Source: Sinosporangium siamense
GTDB lineage: Bacteria; Actinomycetota; Actinomycetes; Streptosporangiales; Streptosporangiaceae
Assembly: GCF_016863435.1 (NCBI RefSeq)
Contig: NZ_BOOW01000018.1
Location: 62,001-126,000, forward strand
DNA: 64,000 bases
Direction: 5' to 3'
Under the pieces are notes generated by a model. The model had not been told where the DNA came from. It searched no databases and saw nothing but the letters and a program-made list of their open reading frames with translations. Shown in pieces: positions 17,414 to 27,069 of this stretch. A program made the position numbers and the translations under genes. Every line of letters begins with the position of its first letter. Within the stretch, counting starts at the first letter, position 1.

Positions 17414-18081
17414 ACTGGCTGATCGAATTCTTCGGCGACCCGGACAACTGGTCGGGGTCGTCGGGCATCCCCTTCCGGCTGCTTGAGCACCTTGAGTTCT
17501 CCGCTCTCGCGCTTTTGGCCGCGGTGGTCATCGCCGTACCCCTCGGCCTGTGGATCGGGCACACCGGGCGGGGTGCTCTGTTTGTGGTCCTGTCGGCTAA
17601 TGCGGCGCGGGCGTTGCCCACCCTTGGGCTGCTGGTGCTCATCGTCCTGCTGGTAGGGGTCGGCACAACTTTGCCGGTGCTGATCCCGCTCGTAGCGCTC
17701 GCGGTGCCACCGATCCTCGTCAACACCTATGAGGGCATCCGCGGGGTCGATCGCGATCTGCGGGACGCGGCGTACGGCATGGGCCTGCGCGGTGGCCAAG
17801 TGCTGCTGCGGGTGCTGGTGCCGGTCGCCCTGCCGTTGATCCTTTTGGGCATGCGCATCGCCGCCATCCAGGTGGTGGCGACCGCCACGGTGGCGGCTTA
17901 CGTAGGCTTGGGCGGACTTGGGCGTTACATCATCGACGGACTCGCTACTAAGGACTTTGCCAGCACGATCGGGGGAGCCGTGCTGGTCGCGCTCCTCGCC
18001 CTCGCGGTGCAGACGGCGTTCACCCTGGTCAATCGGGTGGCGGTCTCACCCGGCGTGAGCCGGCGAGTGAAGGTCCGGTAA
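17410..18081 (+). CDS. opuCD: osmoprotectant ABC transporter permease
   Basis: This 223-residue paralogue of the preceding permease has the same layout: several transmembrane helices, the ANAARALPTLGLLVL block, an EAA-loop (AAYGMGLRGGQVLLRVLVPVALP) and GLGGLGRYIIDG near the C-terminus. The two permeases should heterodimerise. The start overlaps the upstream stop by 4 nt; a 39-nt gap precedes the binding-protein gene. Confidence 0.88.
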   Translation: MNWLIEFFGDPDNWSGSSGIPFRLLEHLEFSALALLAAVVIAVPLGLWIGHTGRGALFVVLSANAARALPTLGLLVLIVLLVGVGTTLPVLIPLVALAVPPILVNTYEGIRGVDRDLRDAAYGMGLRGGQVLLRVLVPVALPLILLGMRIAAIQVVATATVAAYVGLGGLGRYIIDGLATKDFASTIGGAVLVALLALAVQTAFTLVNRVAVSPGVSRRVKVR

Positions 18082-18120
18082 TCTCCACATTACCTGGCGT
18101 TTTAGAAGGGAAATAGCACG

Positions 18121-19041
18121 ATGAGACGAATGATCGGCGTGATGGCGCTCGCACTCGCCTCCGCGCTCACGCTGTCCGCGTGCGGCGGCGGAGACCCGCT
18201 CAACACCACACAGGCCACGCCGGAAGGCGGCGCCACCACACCCTCCGCGGGCAAGGTCGTCGTCGGATCGGCAAACTTCCCCGGCAGCGTGCTGCTCGGC
18301 TCGATCTACTCCCAGGCGTTGCAGGCCAAGGGGGTGCAGGTCGAGGAGAAGTTCAACATCGGCAGCCGCGAGATCTACTTCGACCAGGTGAAGAGCGGCG
18401 GGCTCACCGTCATGCCCGAATACATCGGGTCGGTGCTCGCGCACATCGACAAGACCGCCCCCACCGGGAGCAAAGAGCAGACCCTTGAGGCGCTCAAGTC
18501 GAAGCTCCCGGCCGAGATCGACGTCCTCGAACCCGCCGCGGCCGAGGACAACGACTCCCTCACCGTCACCAAGGCCACCGCCGACCAGCGGAAGCTTGTC
18601 AGCATCGAGGACCTCGCCAAGGTGGCGAAGGACTTGACCGTGGGCGGGCCGCCCGAGTTCAAGACCCGGCAGGAGCAGCGGCTCAAGGACGTGTACGGCC
18701 TTGAGTTCAAAGAGTGGAAGCCGACCGGGGACACCACCGCCGACGCGCTGAAGAGCGACACGATCCAGGTCGGCAACGTCTTCACCGCCGACCCCAAACT
18801 CTCCGACGGCACCCTGGTGCCCCTTAAGGACACCAAGTTCGTCTTCGGCGCCAACAACATCGCGCCCCTGGTGAACAAGGCCGGCGTCGACGCCACCGCC
18901 ACGGCCGCGCTCAACGCGGTCTCGGCCAAGCTCGACACCGCGTCCCTGCTCGCCATGATGAAGCGCGTCGCGACCGACAAGGCCGACCCGCCGGTGGTGG
19001 CGAAGGAGTGGCTGACCCAGAACGGGCTCCTGGGCTCCTGA
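18121..19041 (+). CDS. opuCC: osmoprotectant ABC transporter substrate-binding lipoprotein
   Basis: The 306-residue lipoprotein has a signal peptide ending in the lipobox LSAC, followed by a Gly/Thr-rich tether. The mature part fits the OpuAC/QAT family: VVVGSANFPGSVLLGSIYSQAL, EYIGSVLAHI and ADQRKLVSIEDLAK are typical blocks. It captures betaine, choline or a related compound outside the membrane and delivers it to the two permeases. It is the last gene of the operon. The substrate cannot be fixed from sequence alone. A short GC hairpin (GGCCT-TTC-AGGCC) just after the stop may aid termination. Confidence 0.88.
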   Translation: MRRMIGVMALALASALTLSACGGGDPLNTTQATPEGGATTPSAGKVVVGSANFPGSVLLGSIYSQALQAKGVQVEEKFNIGSREIYFDQVKSGGLTVMPEYIGSVLAHIDKTAPTGSKEQTLEALKSKLPAEIDVLEPAAAEDNDSLTVTKATADQRKLVSIEDLAKVAKDLTVGGPPEFKTRQEQRLKDVYGLEFKEWKPTGDTTADALKSDTIQVGNVFTADPKLSDGTLVPLKDTKFVFGANNIAPLVNKAGVDATATAALNAVSAKLDTASLLAMMKRVATDKADPPVVAKEWLTQNGLLGS

Positions 19042-19328
19042 CCGGCCTTTCAGGCCGCGGGCGCCGTGGTCCGTCGACGGCGATCTGCACGATGGGTAGG
19101 CGTACGGCGTGAGCCTCGACGCCTGACGGAGACCTGGCTGACGTGGTGGCCGCCGAGCCGGTGGCCACCAGGTGCCTTCCCGGTGAGTTCCCGTGGTTCC
19201 CTCCGATCGGGTGGACCGGAGCGTAGGCGTTGGGGCCGATAGCCTCTCCTCCGGACACGTCGGATGTCGGCGTGGCCGGGGGTGCGTGCGTGGTCGCGAG
19301 GGAAACGAGCCGGATGACGGGAGTGCGG
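19042..19328. other. gap with interspersed CGTACGGCGTGAGCC motif
   Basis: No gene is supported. It holds one copy (19101-19115) of a 15-bp motif that recurs twice near 52.0-52.1 kb, and the promoter of the flavin reductase-like gene. Confidence 0.4.
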
Positions 19329-19805
19329 ATGAGTGAGTTCACCGAGGCGATGGCCCAATTGGCCGCCGGTGTCGCCGTGGTGGCCGTCCGCGAAGACCGC
19401 GATGACGTGGGCACCACGGTCACGGCGCTCATGTCGGTCTCCCTGGACCCGCCGTTGGTGCTCGTGAGCCTGTCCTCGGAGAGCTATCTCACCGAGATGC
19501 TGCTCCGGCGCGACACCTGGGCGGCGACCCTGCTGTCGGCGGACCAGACCGCCGTCGCGAGCCGGTTCGCCACCCCGGGGAGGCCCAGCGCCAGGCTGCT
19601 CGTGGCGGGCACTCCGCACCACCGGGGTTCCCGGAGTGAGGCTCTGATCATCGAGGGTGGTGTCGCCGCCATCGAGGCGGAGACCACACGAGTGCTGCCC
19701 GCCGGGGACCACACGCTGTTCCTCGCCAAAGTGCTCGCGATCGACTACGTCGACGCCGCGGTCCAGCCTCTCGTACGGCTGCGCGGACGTTATCGGCCGG
19801 TTTAG
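19329..19805 (+). CDS. flavin reductase domain (FMN-binding split-barrel) protein
   Basis: The 158-residue protein matches the flavin_Reduct family: MAQLAAGVAVVAVRED, TTVTALMSVSLDPPLVLVSL and LLRRDTWAATLLSADQ are the conserved strands, and the end is LVRLRGRYRPV. Such proteins bind FMN or FAD and either supply reduced flavin to a monooxygenase or act alone. The ATG is chosen because GGGAG precedes it by 5 nt; an ATG 15 nt earlier is possible. It is monocistronic and no partner oxygenase is adjacent. Confidence 0.85.
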   Translation: MSEFTEAMAQLAAGVAVVAVREDRDDVGTTVTALMSVSLDPPLVLVSLSSESYLTEMLLRRDTWAATLLSADQTAVASRFATPGRPSARLLVAGTPHHRGSRSEALIIEGGVAAIEAETTRVLPAGDHTLFLAKVLAIDYVDAAVQPLVRLRGRYRPV

Positions 19806-19964
19806 AGAGCCGGCCAATCGTTGTCCCCGGGCCTGGATCGGCCTGGCTCTGCCGTACCGGACTGTCAACCCGGCTGAACGGGCCCTGGGCCGGTGGGTGA
19901 AAGACACCGGCTCGCCTCCCGGGGGGCCGGGCGCGAGCCGTACGTGCCTATGGTCGCCGGTGGG

Positions 19965-21662
19965 TCAGCGGATGATCCACTGCCCGGGAAGGACGAGAGG
20001 GCCGGTGGCCGGGAGACCGAGCTCGGCGGCGAGGCGGTTGAGGGGGCCCCAGGCTTCGAGGCGGAGGCCGGCGGTGGCGGCGGCCTTGTCCTCGCTGGAC
20101 TCCGGGGGGCGCAGCCGTTCGAGGGCGTTGGTCTTGGGGTAGGCGCGCACGGGGGAGTCGGCGGGGAGGCCGGCGCGGTCGCGGGCCGTGGCGAGGGCGT
20201 CCTCAAGGCCGCCGAGCTCGTCGACGAGGCCGTTCTCACGGGCGTCGGCGCCGGTCCACACGCGGCCCCTGGCGAGCTCGTGGGCCCGGTCGTAGTCGAG
20301 TTTCCTGCCCTCGGCGACCTTGGTCACGAAGTCCTTGTAGATCCGGTCGAGCCAGGCGTCGACGCGGCTCCACTGCTCGCCGGAGAAGGGGCGGCTGGGG
20401 AGGAACATCCCGGCGTTGGCCCCGACGTGGACCTGCTCGGAGGTGATGCCGAGCCGGTCGAGCAGTCCGCCGGTGACCATTTTGCCGCCGAGCACGCCGA
20501 TGGAGCCGGTGAGCGTGCCGGGCTGGGCAATGATCGTGTCGGCGGCCATGGACACGAAGTAGCCGCCGGAGGCCGCGAGGTTGCCCATCGAGATGATGAC
20601 TGGTTTGCCGGCTTTGCGGGTGAGCACGACTTCACGCCAGATCGCGTCGGAGGCGACGTAGGACCCGCCGGGGCTGTCGACGCGGAACACGACGGCCTTC
20701 ACGCTGTCGTCGCGGCGCGCGGCCCGGAACGCCGCGCAGATGGTGTCGGACCCCATGGCCCCGCCGCCGGCGAGCGGGCCGCGTCCGCTGCGGCCGAGGC
20801 GGATGATGCCGTGGCCGTGGATCAGGGCGACGGCCTGCTCGCCCGGGTGGGGGAGCTTGATGCTCTTGATCGTCTTGTTGTACCTGGAGACGAACTGGAG
20901 GAGCGCGTCGTCACCGACGTCCCTCTTGACCTCGTCGTAGATCTCGTCGCGGTAGGCGAGGCGGTCGACCAGCCCGGCCTCGACGGCCTCGGCTCCGAGG
21001 AACGGTCCTTCGTCGATGAGTTCGCGCACCCGCTCGGGGGCGAGTTTGCGGCCTTCCGCGACGCCGGCCACGACCTGTTCGACGATCGACTCGACGAGGC
21101 GGGTCGTCATCTCCTGGTGTGCCTCGGTCATCTGGCTCTGGGTGAAGGTGTTGGCCGCGGTCTTGTATTCGTGCCGCTGCCCGACCTGGTAGTCAAGCCC
21201 GAGTTTGTCCAGTGTGCCCTTGGCGAAGCGCTGCTCCATGACGACGCCGGTGAGGCCGACGTCGCCGGACGGCTGGAGGTAGACCCGCTCAAACGCCGTG
21301 GCCAGGTAGTAGGGCACGGTGCCCGCGCCGAACTCGCCGAAGGTCTCGGCGTAGGCGATCGTCAGCTTGCCCGACGAGCGGAGCTGGATCACCGCCTGGC
21401 GTAGCTCCTGTACGGCGGCGAGCCCCAATGGCCCGCCGACCTTGACGATCAGCGCCTTGACCCGGGGATCCTGCCGCGCTCGCTTGAGCCCGCCCAGCAC
21501 GTCGGCCAGGCGCGCCTTGCGCCGGGAGAGCAGGGCGTCCAGAGGGTCGGCGGGCGGGCCTTCCACCAGGCCCTCGGTGAGATCGAGCTCCAGCACAAGC
21601 GGTGCGGTGCGCCGCCGGCGGAAACGCTCCACGGTGTCGATGATCGTCTTGGTCGGGTCCAT
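19965..21662 (-). CDS. sppA: signal peptide peptidase SppA, 67K type (tandem S49 domains)
   Basis: The 565-residue protein has two S49 domains in tandem. The N-terminal one carries the general-base lysine in EYKTAAN (about K167). The C-terminal one carries the nucleophilic serine in NLAASGGYF (about S365), in the usual SppA Ser/Lys dyad. The family degrades remnant signal peptides and membrane protein fragments. Unlike E. coli SppA no N-terminal transmembrane helix is visible, so this form may be cytoplasmic or peripheral. The ATG start follows a GGTGGCGAT ribosome-like site. It is monocistronic, 152 bp downstream of the subtilase gene on the same strand. Confidence 0.9.
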   Translation of the reverse strand: MDPTKTIIDTVERFRRRRTAPLVLELDLTEGLVEGPPADPLDALLSRRKARLADVLGGLKRARQDPRVKALIVKVGGPLGLAAVQELRQAVIQLRSSGKLTIAYAETFGEFGAGTVPYYLATAFERVYLQPSGDVGLTGVVMEQRFAKGTLDKLGLDYQVGQRHEYKTAANTFTQSQMTEAHQEMTTRLVESIVEQVVAGVAEGRKLAPERVRELIDEGPFLGAEAVEAGLVDRLAYRDEIYDEVKRDVGDDALLQFVSRYNKTIKSIKLPHPGEQAVALIHGHGIIRLGRSGRGPLAGGGAMGSDTICAAFRAARRDDSVKAVVFRVDSPGGSYVASDAIWREVVLTRKAGKPVIISMGNLAASGGYFVSMAADTIIAQPGTLTGSIGVLGGKMVTGGLLDRLGITSEQVHVGANAGMFLPSRPFSGEQWSRVDAWLDRIYKDFVTKVAEGRKLDYDRAHELARGRVWTGADARENGLVDELGGLEDALATARDRAGLPADSPVRAYPKTNALERLRPPESSEDKAAATAGLRLEAWGPLNRLAAELGLPATGPLVLPGQWIIR

Positions 21663-21735
21663 ATCGCCACCCTAAGCGACGAGCGACAGTTAAGCGGGTC
21701 AAGTAGCACGTCATCGGCCACAACCGAAAAAGCCA

Positions 21736-21769
21736 CAGGGACCAGGTGGAACTGCCCACCTGGTCCCTG
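21736..21769 (-). terminator. intrinsic terminator after the subtilase gene
   Basis: A perfect 14-bp stem (CAGGGACCAGGTGG with its complement) and a 6-nt loop lie 46 nt downstream of the subtilase stop. On the minus strand they are followed by GCTTTTTCGG, a short U-tract. Confidence 0.85.
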
Positions 21770-21814
21770 CGCCGGTCAATGCAGACGGTCACCTGACGTG
21801 GTCAGGCGGCTACC

Positions 21815-23785
21815 CTACTTGTTCACGTTCTTACCGAGGAACGTGGCCGACTTGCGGAGCTGCGCGGCGGTGCTCGCGCCCTTGAGGCGGGCACGCTCGG
21901 CCGAGGCCAGCGCCTTGCTCAGCGTGGTCGAGCCGCTCACGCGGTCACCGGTCTCGTGCACGCCGTGGGCCCAGTTGAGCCAGGCGGCCAGCAGCTCACG
22001 GTCGAGCGCGGCCTTGGCCGAGGTGCTCGACGGCTTGAGCACGCGGTAGGCCCGCGACAGGGAGCCGGTCTTCACGACCTCGGTGAACACCTTGCTCTTG
22101 TGCTCGGCCAGCGTCAGGGAGCAGAGCAGCGTCCTGTCGGTGAAGGTGCGGGTGCCCTTGGCGAACTCCCGCGCCCAGGTGGCGGCGGTCAGCGGCTTGA
22201 CGCCGTTGCCGCGCTTGCAGACGCTGGGGACCGGAGCCGGGTCGGTGCCGATGTGCTTCGGGCCCTCGCTGTAAGTCGGGCTCGGGGTGGGCGACGGGCT
22301 CGTGGTCGCGGTCGGCGTCGGAGAGGCCGTCGGGCTCTGCGTGGGCGAGCCGGTGGGCGAAGCGGTCGGGGAGCCGGTGGGTGAAGCGGTGGGAGAGCCG
22401 GTCGGAGAGGCCGTCGGGCTCGTGGTCGGCGACGGGCTCGGCTTGCTGTTGGGGATCGCCCGGGCGAGGTTGATGCGCGGAGTCCGGTAAGAGTCGTACC
22501 TGATGGTCTTGCCGGTGCTCTCCAGCTTCTGCAGAAGCTCGGCTGCGGAGGCGCCGGGATTGGCCTCCTTGAGCAGCGCGAACGCGCCGGCGACGTGCGG
22601 GGCGGCCATGGAGGTGCCGCCGAGGCCCTCCCAGGTGTTGTTCGGCACGGCGGACTGGATGTCCACACCGGGCGCGAACAGGTCGAGCTCGGAGCCCCGG
22701 TTGGAGAAGCCGGCGACCTCGTCGGCGTTGTTGGTGGCACCGACGGTGACGGCGGACGAGAGGCACGCGGGGAAGGAGACCTCGTCCGGTGAGTAAGAGT
22801 TGCCGGCCGCGACGACGGGCGCGGTGCCGAGCGTGAGGAGCTTGTTGAACGCCGCCTTCATCAGTTCGACGCCACCGAAGGTGTCGCACTGGGGGAATGT
22901 CTCGGGGCTGCCGAGGCTCATGTTCACCGCGGCGACCTTGCCGGATGCCGCGATCCCCGCCACGTAGTCAAGCGCGCGAAGCTGGTCGGACGTCCACGAA
23001 CCCACACAGGCGGTCTGTCCGGCCGGGCAACCGGTCTCAAAGCGCGAGAACACCTGAACGGCGATGATCCCGGCACCGGGTGCCACTCCATTGCCGGGGG
23101 TGTTGCCCGCCGCGGGCTTCTTGCCCGCCGCGATGCCGGCCACGTGGCTGCCGTGATAGCAGATGTTCTCGCCGCCCGCGAGGCACTTGGGCGTCTCGGC
23201 GTCGGCAGCAGCCTCACCCTGCTGGGTTCCGGTGCCGTTGGGGCAGAGGGACGTCGAGCCCCGCTCCGCGTCGGTGCTGGAGAAGCACGCCTCCGCGACA
23301 ATGCGTCCGGCGAAGAACGGGTGGTCGCGGTCGATGCCGGTGTCGAGGATGGCGACGTCATAGCCGGTGCCGGTCCAGCCGCGCTGCTGCACCTTGTCGC
23401 CGCCGATCACCTTGAGGCTGTTGGTCAGCGAAGGCTTGCTGATCTTGTCCTCGAAGATGTTGTCGACCCGGGCGTCCTTCTTCAGGTGCTCCAGGGTCTT
23501 CTTGTCGACCTCCATGACGAAGAACGTCCGCGACTGTGGCTGGGGCAGCACGTCGGTGGTGGCCGAGGCGCGCTCCGCGCTGGTGGCCACGCTCGGGACG
23601 TTCTGGTTCGGGTCGACCTGAACGATCGCGCGGACCTTCTCGCCGCTCTTGACGTCCTTGGCGAGTTCGGCCTCGACGGTCGGGGTGTCGGCGGGAGCCG
23701 CCGCTGTTGCGGTGGGAGCGGTGACCAGGCCGGCCGCAGCGGCGGCAAGCAGGGTCGAGCCCGCGATAAGAGACCGTAGTCTCAC
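21815..23785 (-). CDS. secreted S8 (subtilisin-like) serine protease with Ser/Pro/Thr linker and C-terminal helical domain
   Basis: The 656-residue preproprotein has a signal peptide (IAGSTLLAAAAAGLVTAP...ATA), an inhibitor-I9-like propeptide, and an S8 catalytic domain. The triad is visible as DTGID, HGSHVAG and GTSMAAP. A low-complexity linker of SPTASPTG repeats follows, then a ~140-residue C-terminal helical domain I do not recognise (SVCKRGNGVKPLTAATWAREF...). It should be exported by Sec and activated by autoprocessing; several Cys may form disulfides. The GTG start is fixed by GGAGGAATC. It is monocistronic, with a strong terminator downstream and a very long 5' intergenic region. Confidence 0.93.
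   Translation of the reverse strand: MRLRSLIAGSTLLAAAAAGLVTAPTATAAAPADTPTVEAELAKDVKSGEKVRAIVQVDPNQNVPSVATSAERASATTDVLPQPQSRTFFVMEVDKKTLEHLKKDARVDNIFEDKISKPSLTNSLKVIGGDKVQQRGWTGTGYDVAILDTGIDRDHPFFAGRIVAEACFSSTDAERGSTSLCPNGTGTQQGEAAADAETPKCLAGGENICYHGSHVAGIAAGKKPAAGNTPGNGVAPGAGIIAVQVFSRFETGCPAGQTACVGSWTSDQLRALDYVAGIAASGKVAAVNMSLGSPETFPQCDTFGGVELMKAAFNKLLTLGTAPVVAAGNSYSPDEVSFPACLSSAVTVGATNNADEVAGFSNRGSELDLFAPGVDIQSAVPNNTWEGLGGTSMAAPHVAGAFALLKEANPGASAAELLQKLESTGKTIRYDSYRTPRINLARAIPNSKPSPSPTTSPTASPTGSPTASPTGSPTASPTGSPTQSPTASPTPTATTSPSPTPSPTYSEGPKHIGTDPAPVPSVCKRGNGVKPLTAATWAREFAKGTRTFTDRTLLCSLTLAEHKSKVFTEVVKTGSLSRAYRVLKPSSTSAKAALDRELLAAWLNWAHGVHETGDRVSGSTTLSKALASAERARLKGASTAAQLRKSATFLGKNVNK
22280..22435 (-). 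repeat. tandem repeat encoding (SPTGSPTA)n linker
   Basis: Short near-identical units of 24 nt encode the SPTASPTG linker of the subtilase. Such tracts vary in copy number between strains. Confidence 0.75.
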
Positions 23786-24310
23786 GATTCCTCCGGGAAA
23801 AGGGGTGAGGGGATCCGGCGGCACGGCGCTGAGCCGGCGTGCCGGTGGGTCGGGGGCGCTAGGTCATCCGGTCGGGAAGCTCGGCAGGTGGAAGGGCTCG
23901 GAGGTTGTCGGCATCCGGCTCGGCCTGCGGGAGGCTTCCGCCAGTGGATGAGTACGGCTTAGGCCACAGGTGCGCCCGCCGAGTCAGGGAGGAGCGCACT
24001 TGCGGCGAGTGGTGTCACGTGACGCACGCGGCTCCTGTGGGTCGTACATCAGGTAGCCCGGAAATGGAAATATCCGGATAGCCCGAAGTGTGCATTTCGA
24101 GGTGCATGAGTGTAGTGGGACTAATCTTAAGCTTGGGGGAATATGGGAGTTGTCTCGTAGTTTCCTGGGGAAGGCACTCTTTGTGTCCCTGTGAGCACCT
24201 CGTCGCTCTGCGATATCAATTAGCGAGCGACCTGCATGAATTCCCGGGGAAGAGACCCGCTTGTCAATGGATGGGCAAGCATTCCCGACGCCAAGCTGTT
24301 GCGAAAGGGA

Positions 24311-24344
24311 GGGCCCCCGCGTCTGGCAGGCGACGCGGGGGCCC
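24311..24344. terminator. strong GC hairpin downstream of glgB
   Basis: A perfect 13-bp stem (GGGCCCCCGCGTC with its complement) encloses an 8-nt loop, without a U-tract on either side. It could end glgB transcription ~240 bp past the stop codon, as U-less hairpins often do in actinomycetes. Confidence 0.55.
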
Positions 24345-24442
24345 GGGTGGGGGGTGGGGTAAATGGACTATGTCGGATGATTAATCCGTTTTGTGGGGTT
24401 GTGCCGGAAATGTTTGGCTGTGGGCGGGCCGTGCATCTCCGT

Positions 24443-24464
24443 CCCGCCACCGAGGGGTGGCGGG
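24443..24464. terminator. 9-bp hairpin downstream of glgB
   Basis: CCCGCCACC and GGTGGCGGG form a perfect stem with a GAGG loop, 120 bp past the glgB stop. It lacks a U-tract. Confidence 0.5.
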
Positions 24465-24470
24465 CAACTC

Positions 24471-24487
24471 ATAGGAAAGTTTCCTAT
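24471..24487. promoter_or_regulatory. perfect palindrome ATAGGAAA-G-TTTCCTAT
   Basis: Two 8-bp arms around a single central base make a protein-binding-like site in an A/T-rich patch, about 100 bp downstream of glgB. No promoter-proximal gene explains it. Confidence 0.45.
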
Positions 24488-24583
24488 TAGTTGGGAAGAG
24501 CGTAAGAGCCGGGACCCGCGCCGGTCAACGGGGTTCTGTGGGGTTAATGTGCCTTTCAGGCTCCCTTAAGCCGGTCCGCGCTA

Positions 24584-26764
24584 TCACTCCGAGGAAGGCT
24601 CGGGTCCAGCCCAGCGCAGCCACAGGGCGCCCAGCGGTGGCACCCGCAAACGTGCGGAGTATGGGAGAGCGTGACACTCTTCCTCCACCGCCTCAACGGT
24701 GCCGAAGTTTCCGATGCCGCTTCCCGCATAGTCATAGGCGTCGGTGTTGAGCACCTCATCCCAACGTCCCGGTTGCGGCAATCCCAGCCGATAGTCGTCG
24801 TATGGTGACCCGGCGAAGTTGACGATGCACGCCAGAATCGAATCACCCTCTCCGTAACGGAGAAACGACACCACGTTACCCGCCGCGTCGTCTGCGTCGA
24901 TCCACCGGAATCCCTCGGGTACGAAGTCGCGCTGCCACAATTCCCGGCTTTCGCCGTACACGCGGTTGAGGTCGCGCACGAGTCGTTGGACGCCCTTGTG
25001 CACGTCGAAGTCGAGCACCCACCAATCGAGGCCCCGTTCTTCGGACCACTCCGAGCCCTGGCCGAACTCGTCGCCCATGAAGATGAGTTGTTTGCCGGGG
25101 TGTGCCCACATGAAGGCCAGGTATGCGCGCAATGTGGCGAATCGCTGCCATTCGTCCCCAGGCATCTTGCCGACGAGGGATCCCTTGCCGTGCACGACCT
25201 CGTCGTGAGAGAGGGGAAGGACGAAGTTCTCCGTGAAGGCATACATCAGGGAGAAGGTGATCAGATGGTGGTGATACTGCCGGAAAACCGGCTCATGCTT
25301 GAGGTAGGAGAGGGTGTCGTGCATCCAGCCCATGTTCCACTTGAAGCCGAACCCCAGGCCGCCCAGGTGCACGGGGCGTGACACACCCGGCCAGGCGGTC
25401 GACTCCTCGGCGATCGTCACGATGCCCGGTTCCTCGCGATAGCAGAGGGTGTTCAGCTCCTTGAGGAACTCGATCGCTTCGAGGTTCTCTCTGCCGCCGT
25501 AGATGTTTGGGGTCCATTCGCCATCTCGGCGTGAATAGTCCAGATAGAGCATCGAGGCGACCGCGTCCACTCGCAGCCCGTCGATGTGGAACTCCCGCAG
25601 CCAGTAGAGCGCGTTGACGACCAGGAAGTTGCGCACCTCCCGGCGGCCGAAGTCGAAGACATAGGTGCCCCAATCCGGATGCTCACCCTTTGACGGGTCG
25701 GCGTGCTCATAGAGCGGTGTGCCGTCGAACCGCGCCAGCGCCCAGTCGTCCATCGGGAAGTGCGCCGGCACCCAGTCGAGCAGCACCCCGATGCCCGCCC
25801 GGTGAAGTGCGTCTACGAGATGCCGGAAGTCGTCGGGTGTGCCGAACCGCGAGGTGGGCGCGTAATACGACGTCACCTGGTAGCCCCACGAGCCGCCGAA
25901 CGGATGCTCCGACACCGGGAGGAACTCGACATGGGTGAAGCCCAGGTCCTTCACGTAGTCCACGAGCTCCACCGCCAACCGGCGATAGGACAGGCCCGGC
26001 CGCCACGACCCGAGGTGCACCTCGTAGACGCTCATGGGCTCGGTCAGTGGATCACGCGCCGCCCGCTCAGTCATCCACTCCGCGTCCTGCCACGAATAGC
26101 GGGAGGCGTCCACAATGGACGCGGTCGCGGGGGGAATCTCCGTACGGCGGGCCATCGGATCGGCCTTGACCCGCCACACGCCGTCCACCCCGAGGATGGC
26201 GAACTTGTAGCGTTCCCCCTCTTTGATCCCGGGCAGGAACAGCTCCCAGACCCCCGAACGCCCCAGCGAACGCATCGGATATCCGGTGCCGTCCCACCGG
26301 TTGAAATCCCCCACGACCCTCACGCCTCGGGCATTCGGCGCCCACACCGCGAAAGCCGTACCCTCCACGTCCTCATGCCGCAGCACCCGCGCCCCGAGCA
26401 CCTCCCACAGCCGCTCGTGCCGCCCCTCCCCGATCAGGTGCAGATCCACCTCGCCCAGCGTCGGCCAGTGCCGGTAGGGATCACCCGCTTCGTACGGCTC
26501 AAGCCCGGTGTAACTCACCCGCAGGGAGTAGGCCGGGGCCTTGTCCAGACCGGGCAACGTCACCTCGAACACCCCGTGGGCCACATGCTCCATGACGTGG
26601 GCGGTGCCGTCCACCAGGACCTCCACCCGCTCCGCGAGCGGACGGAGGGCTCGGATCGTCACCCCGCGCGGCCCCGGATGGGCGCCGAGGATCGAATGGG
26701 GGTCGTGGTGTGCGCCCCCGGCGAGTCTGTCGAGTTCAGGGTTCAGCAGGTGCTCCTCGGACAT
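24584..26764 (-). CDS. glgB: 1,4-alpha-glucan branching enzyme
   Basis: The 726-residue GH13 enzyme starts with a tandem N-terminal beta-sandwich region and CBM48 ([20 protein letters not shown]), then the catalytic barrel. [12 protein letters not shown] gives the nucleophile (about D400), IAEEST the acid/base (about E453), and [13 protein letters not shown] the third acid. It makes alpha-1,6 branches in glycogen or alpha-glucan. Length and motifs are full. In the GlgE pathway this enzyme branches the linear chains made by GlgE. It is on the same strand as glgE-treS-mak but 305 bp downstream of mak, so it may have its own promoter. Confidence 0.95.
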   Translation of the reverse strand: MSEEHLLNPELDRLAGGAHHDPHSILGAHPGPRGVTIRALRPLAERVEVLVDGTAHVMEHVAHGVFEVTLPGLDKAPAYSLRVSYTGLEPYEAGDPYRHWPTLGEVDLHLIGEGRHERLWEVLGARVLRHEDVEGTAFAVWAPNARGVRVVGDFNRWDGTGYPMRSLGRSGVWELFLPGIKEGERYKFAILGVDGVWRVKADPMARRTEIPPATASIVDASRYSWQDAEWMTERAARDPLTEPMSVYEVHLGSWRPGLSYRRLAVELVDYVKDLGFTHVEFLPVSEHPFGGSWGYQVTSYYAPTSRFGTPDDFRHLVDALHRAGIGVLLDWVPAHFPMDDWALARFDGTPLYEHADPSKGEHPDWGTYVFDFGRREVRNFLVVNALYWLREFHIDGLRVDAVASMLYLDYSRRDGEWTPNIYGGRENLEAIEFLKELNTLCYREEPGIVTIAEESTAWPGVSRPVHLGGLGFGFKWNMGWMHDTLSYLKHEPVFRQYHHHLITFSLMYAFTENFVLPLSHDEVVHGKGSLVGKMPGDEWQRFATLRAYLAFMWAHPGKQLIFMGDEFGQGSEWSEERGLDWWVLDFDVHKGVQRLVRDLNRVYGESRELWQRDFVPEGFRWIDADDAAGNVVSFLRYGEGDSILACIVNFAGSPYDDYRLGLPQPGRWDEVLNTDAYDYAGSGIGNFGTVEAVEEECHALPYSARLRVPPLGALWLRWAGPEPSSE

Positions 26765-27069
26765 GTCCTAACCCTGCCCGAGATCCGGCGCTCAACCCAT
26801 CTTTTCGACAAGGTGCAGGTGGAGAAGTCACCATGTCGGCGCGAATCCGCACGACACCGCCCGAGGACGCTTCCCCGCGACGCCGAAGTCGGGTGCTGAG
26901 CGTGAATGGCATCATTTCGGGCGGTCGGCCCCGTCCGGACTGCCGTGCCGAACACCTAGGGCGGGGGAGCGACGAACATCGACGACAGGCAGGCGCCGGC
27001 GGGCGACGAACGCCGGGAACGGGGGAGCCGTCGCGGTCGGCTCCTGCCGTTCTCGCCGGGTCCCCGGCG
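26765..27069 (-). promoter_or_regulatory. gap between mak and glgB, probable glgB promoter
   Basis: There is no gene in this 305-bp stretch. Since the upstream genes of the cluster are almost contiguous, a gap of this size suggests an independent glgB promoter. Confidence 0.4.

Larger units (their letters stand above)
23786..24583. other. ~800-bp gene-free region with hairpins and a palindrome
   Basis: This gap lies between the subtilase start and the glgB stop. The part near the protease (about 24050-24240) is low in GC for this genome and may hold its promoter and a long leader. Hairpins at 24311-24344 and 24443-24464 lie downstream of glgB. A perfect palindrome at 24471-24487 is unexplained. 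I found no supported ORF. Confidence 0.5.

Noticed and set aside
22280-22435. CRISPR-like regular repeats
   Set aside because: The units are contiguous, encode the SPTASPTG linker in frame and have no spacers.
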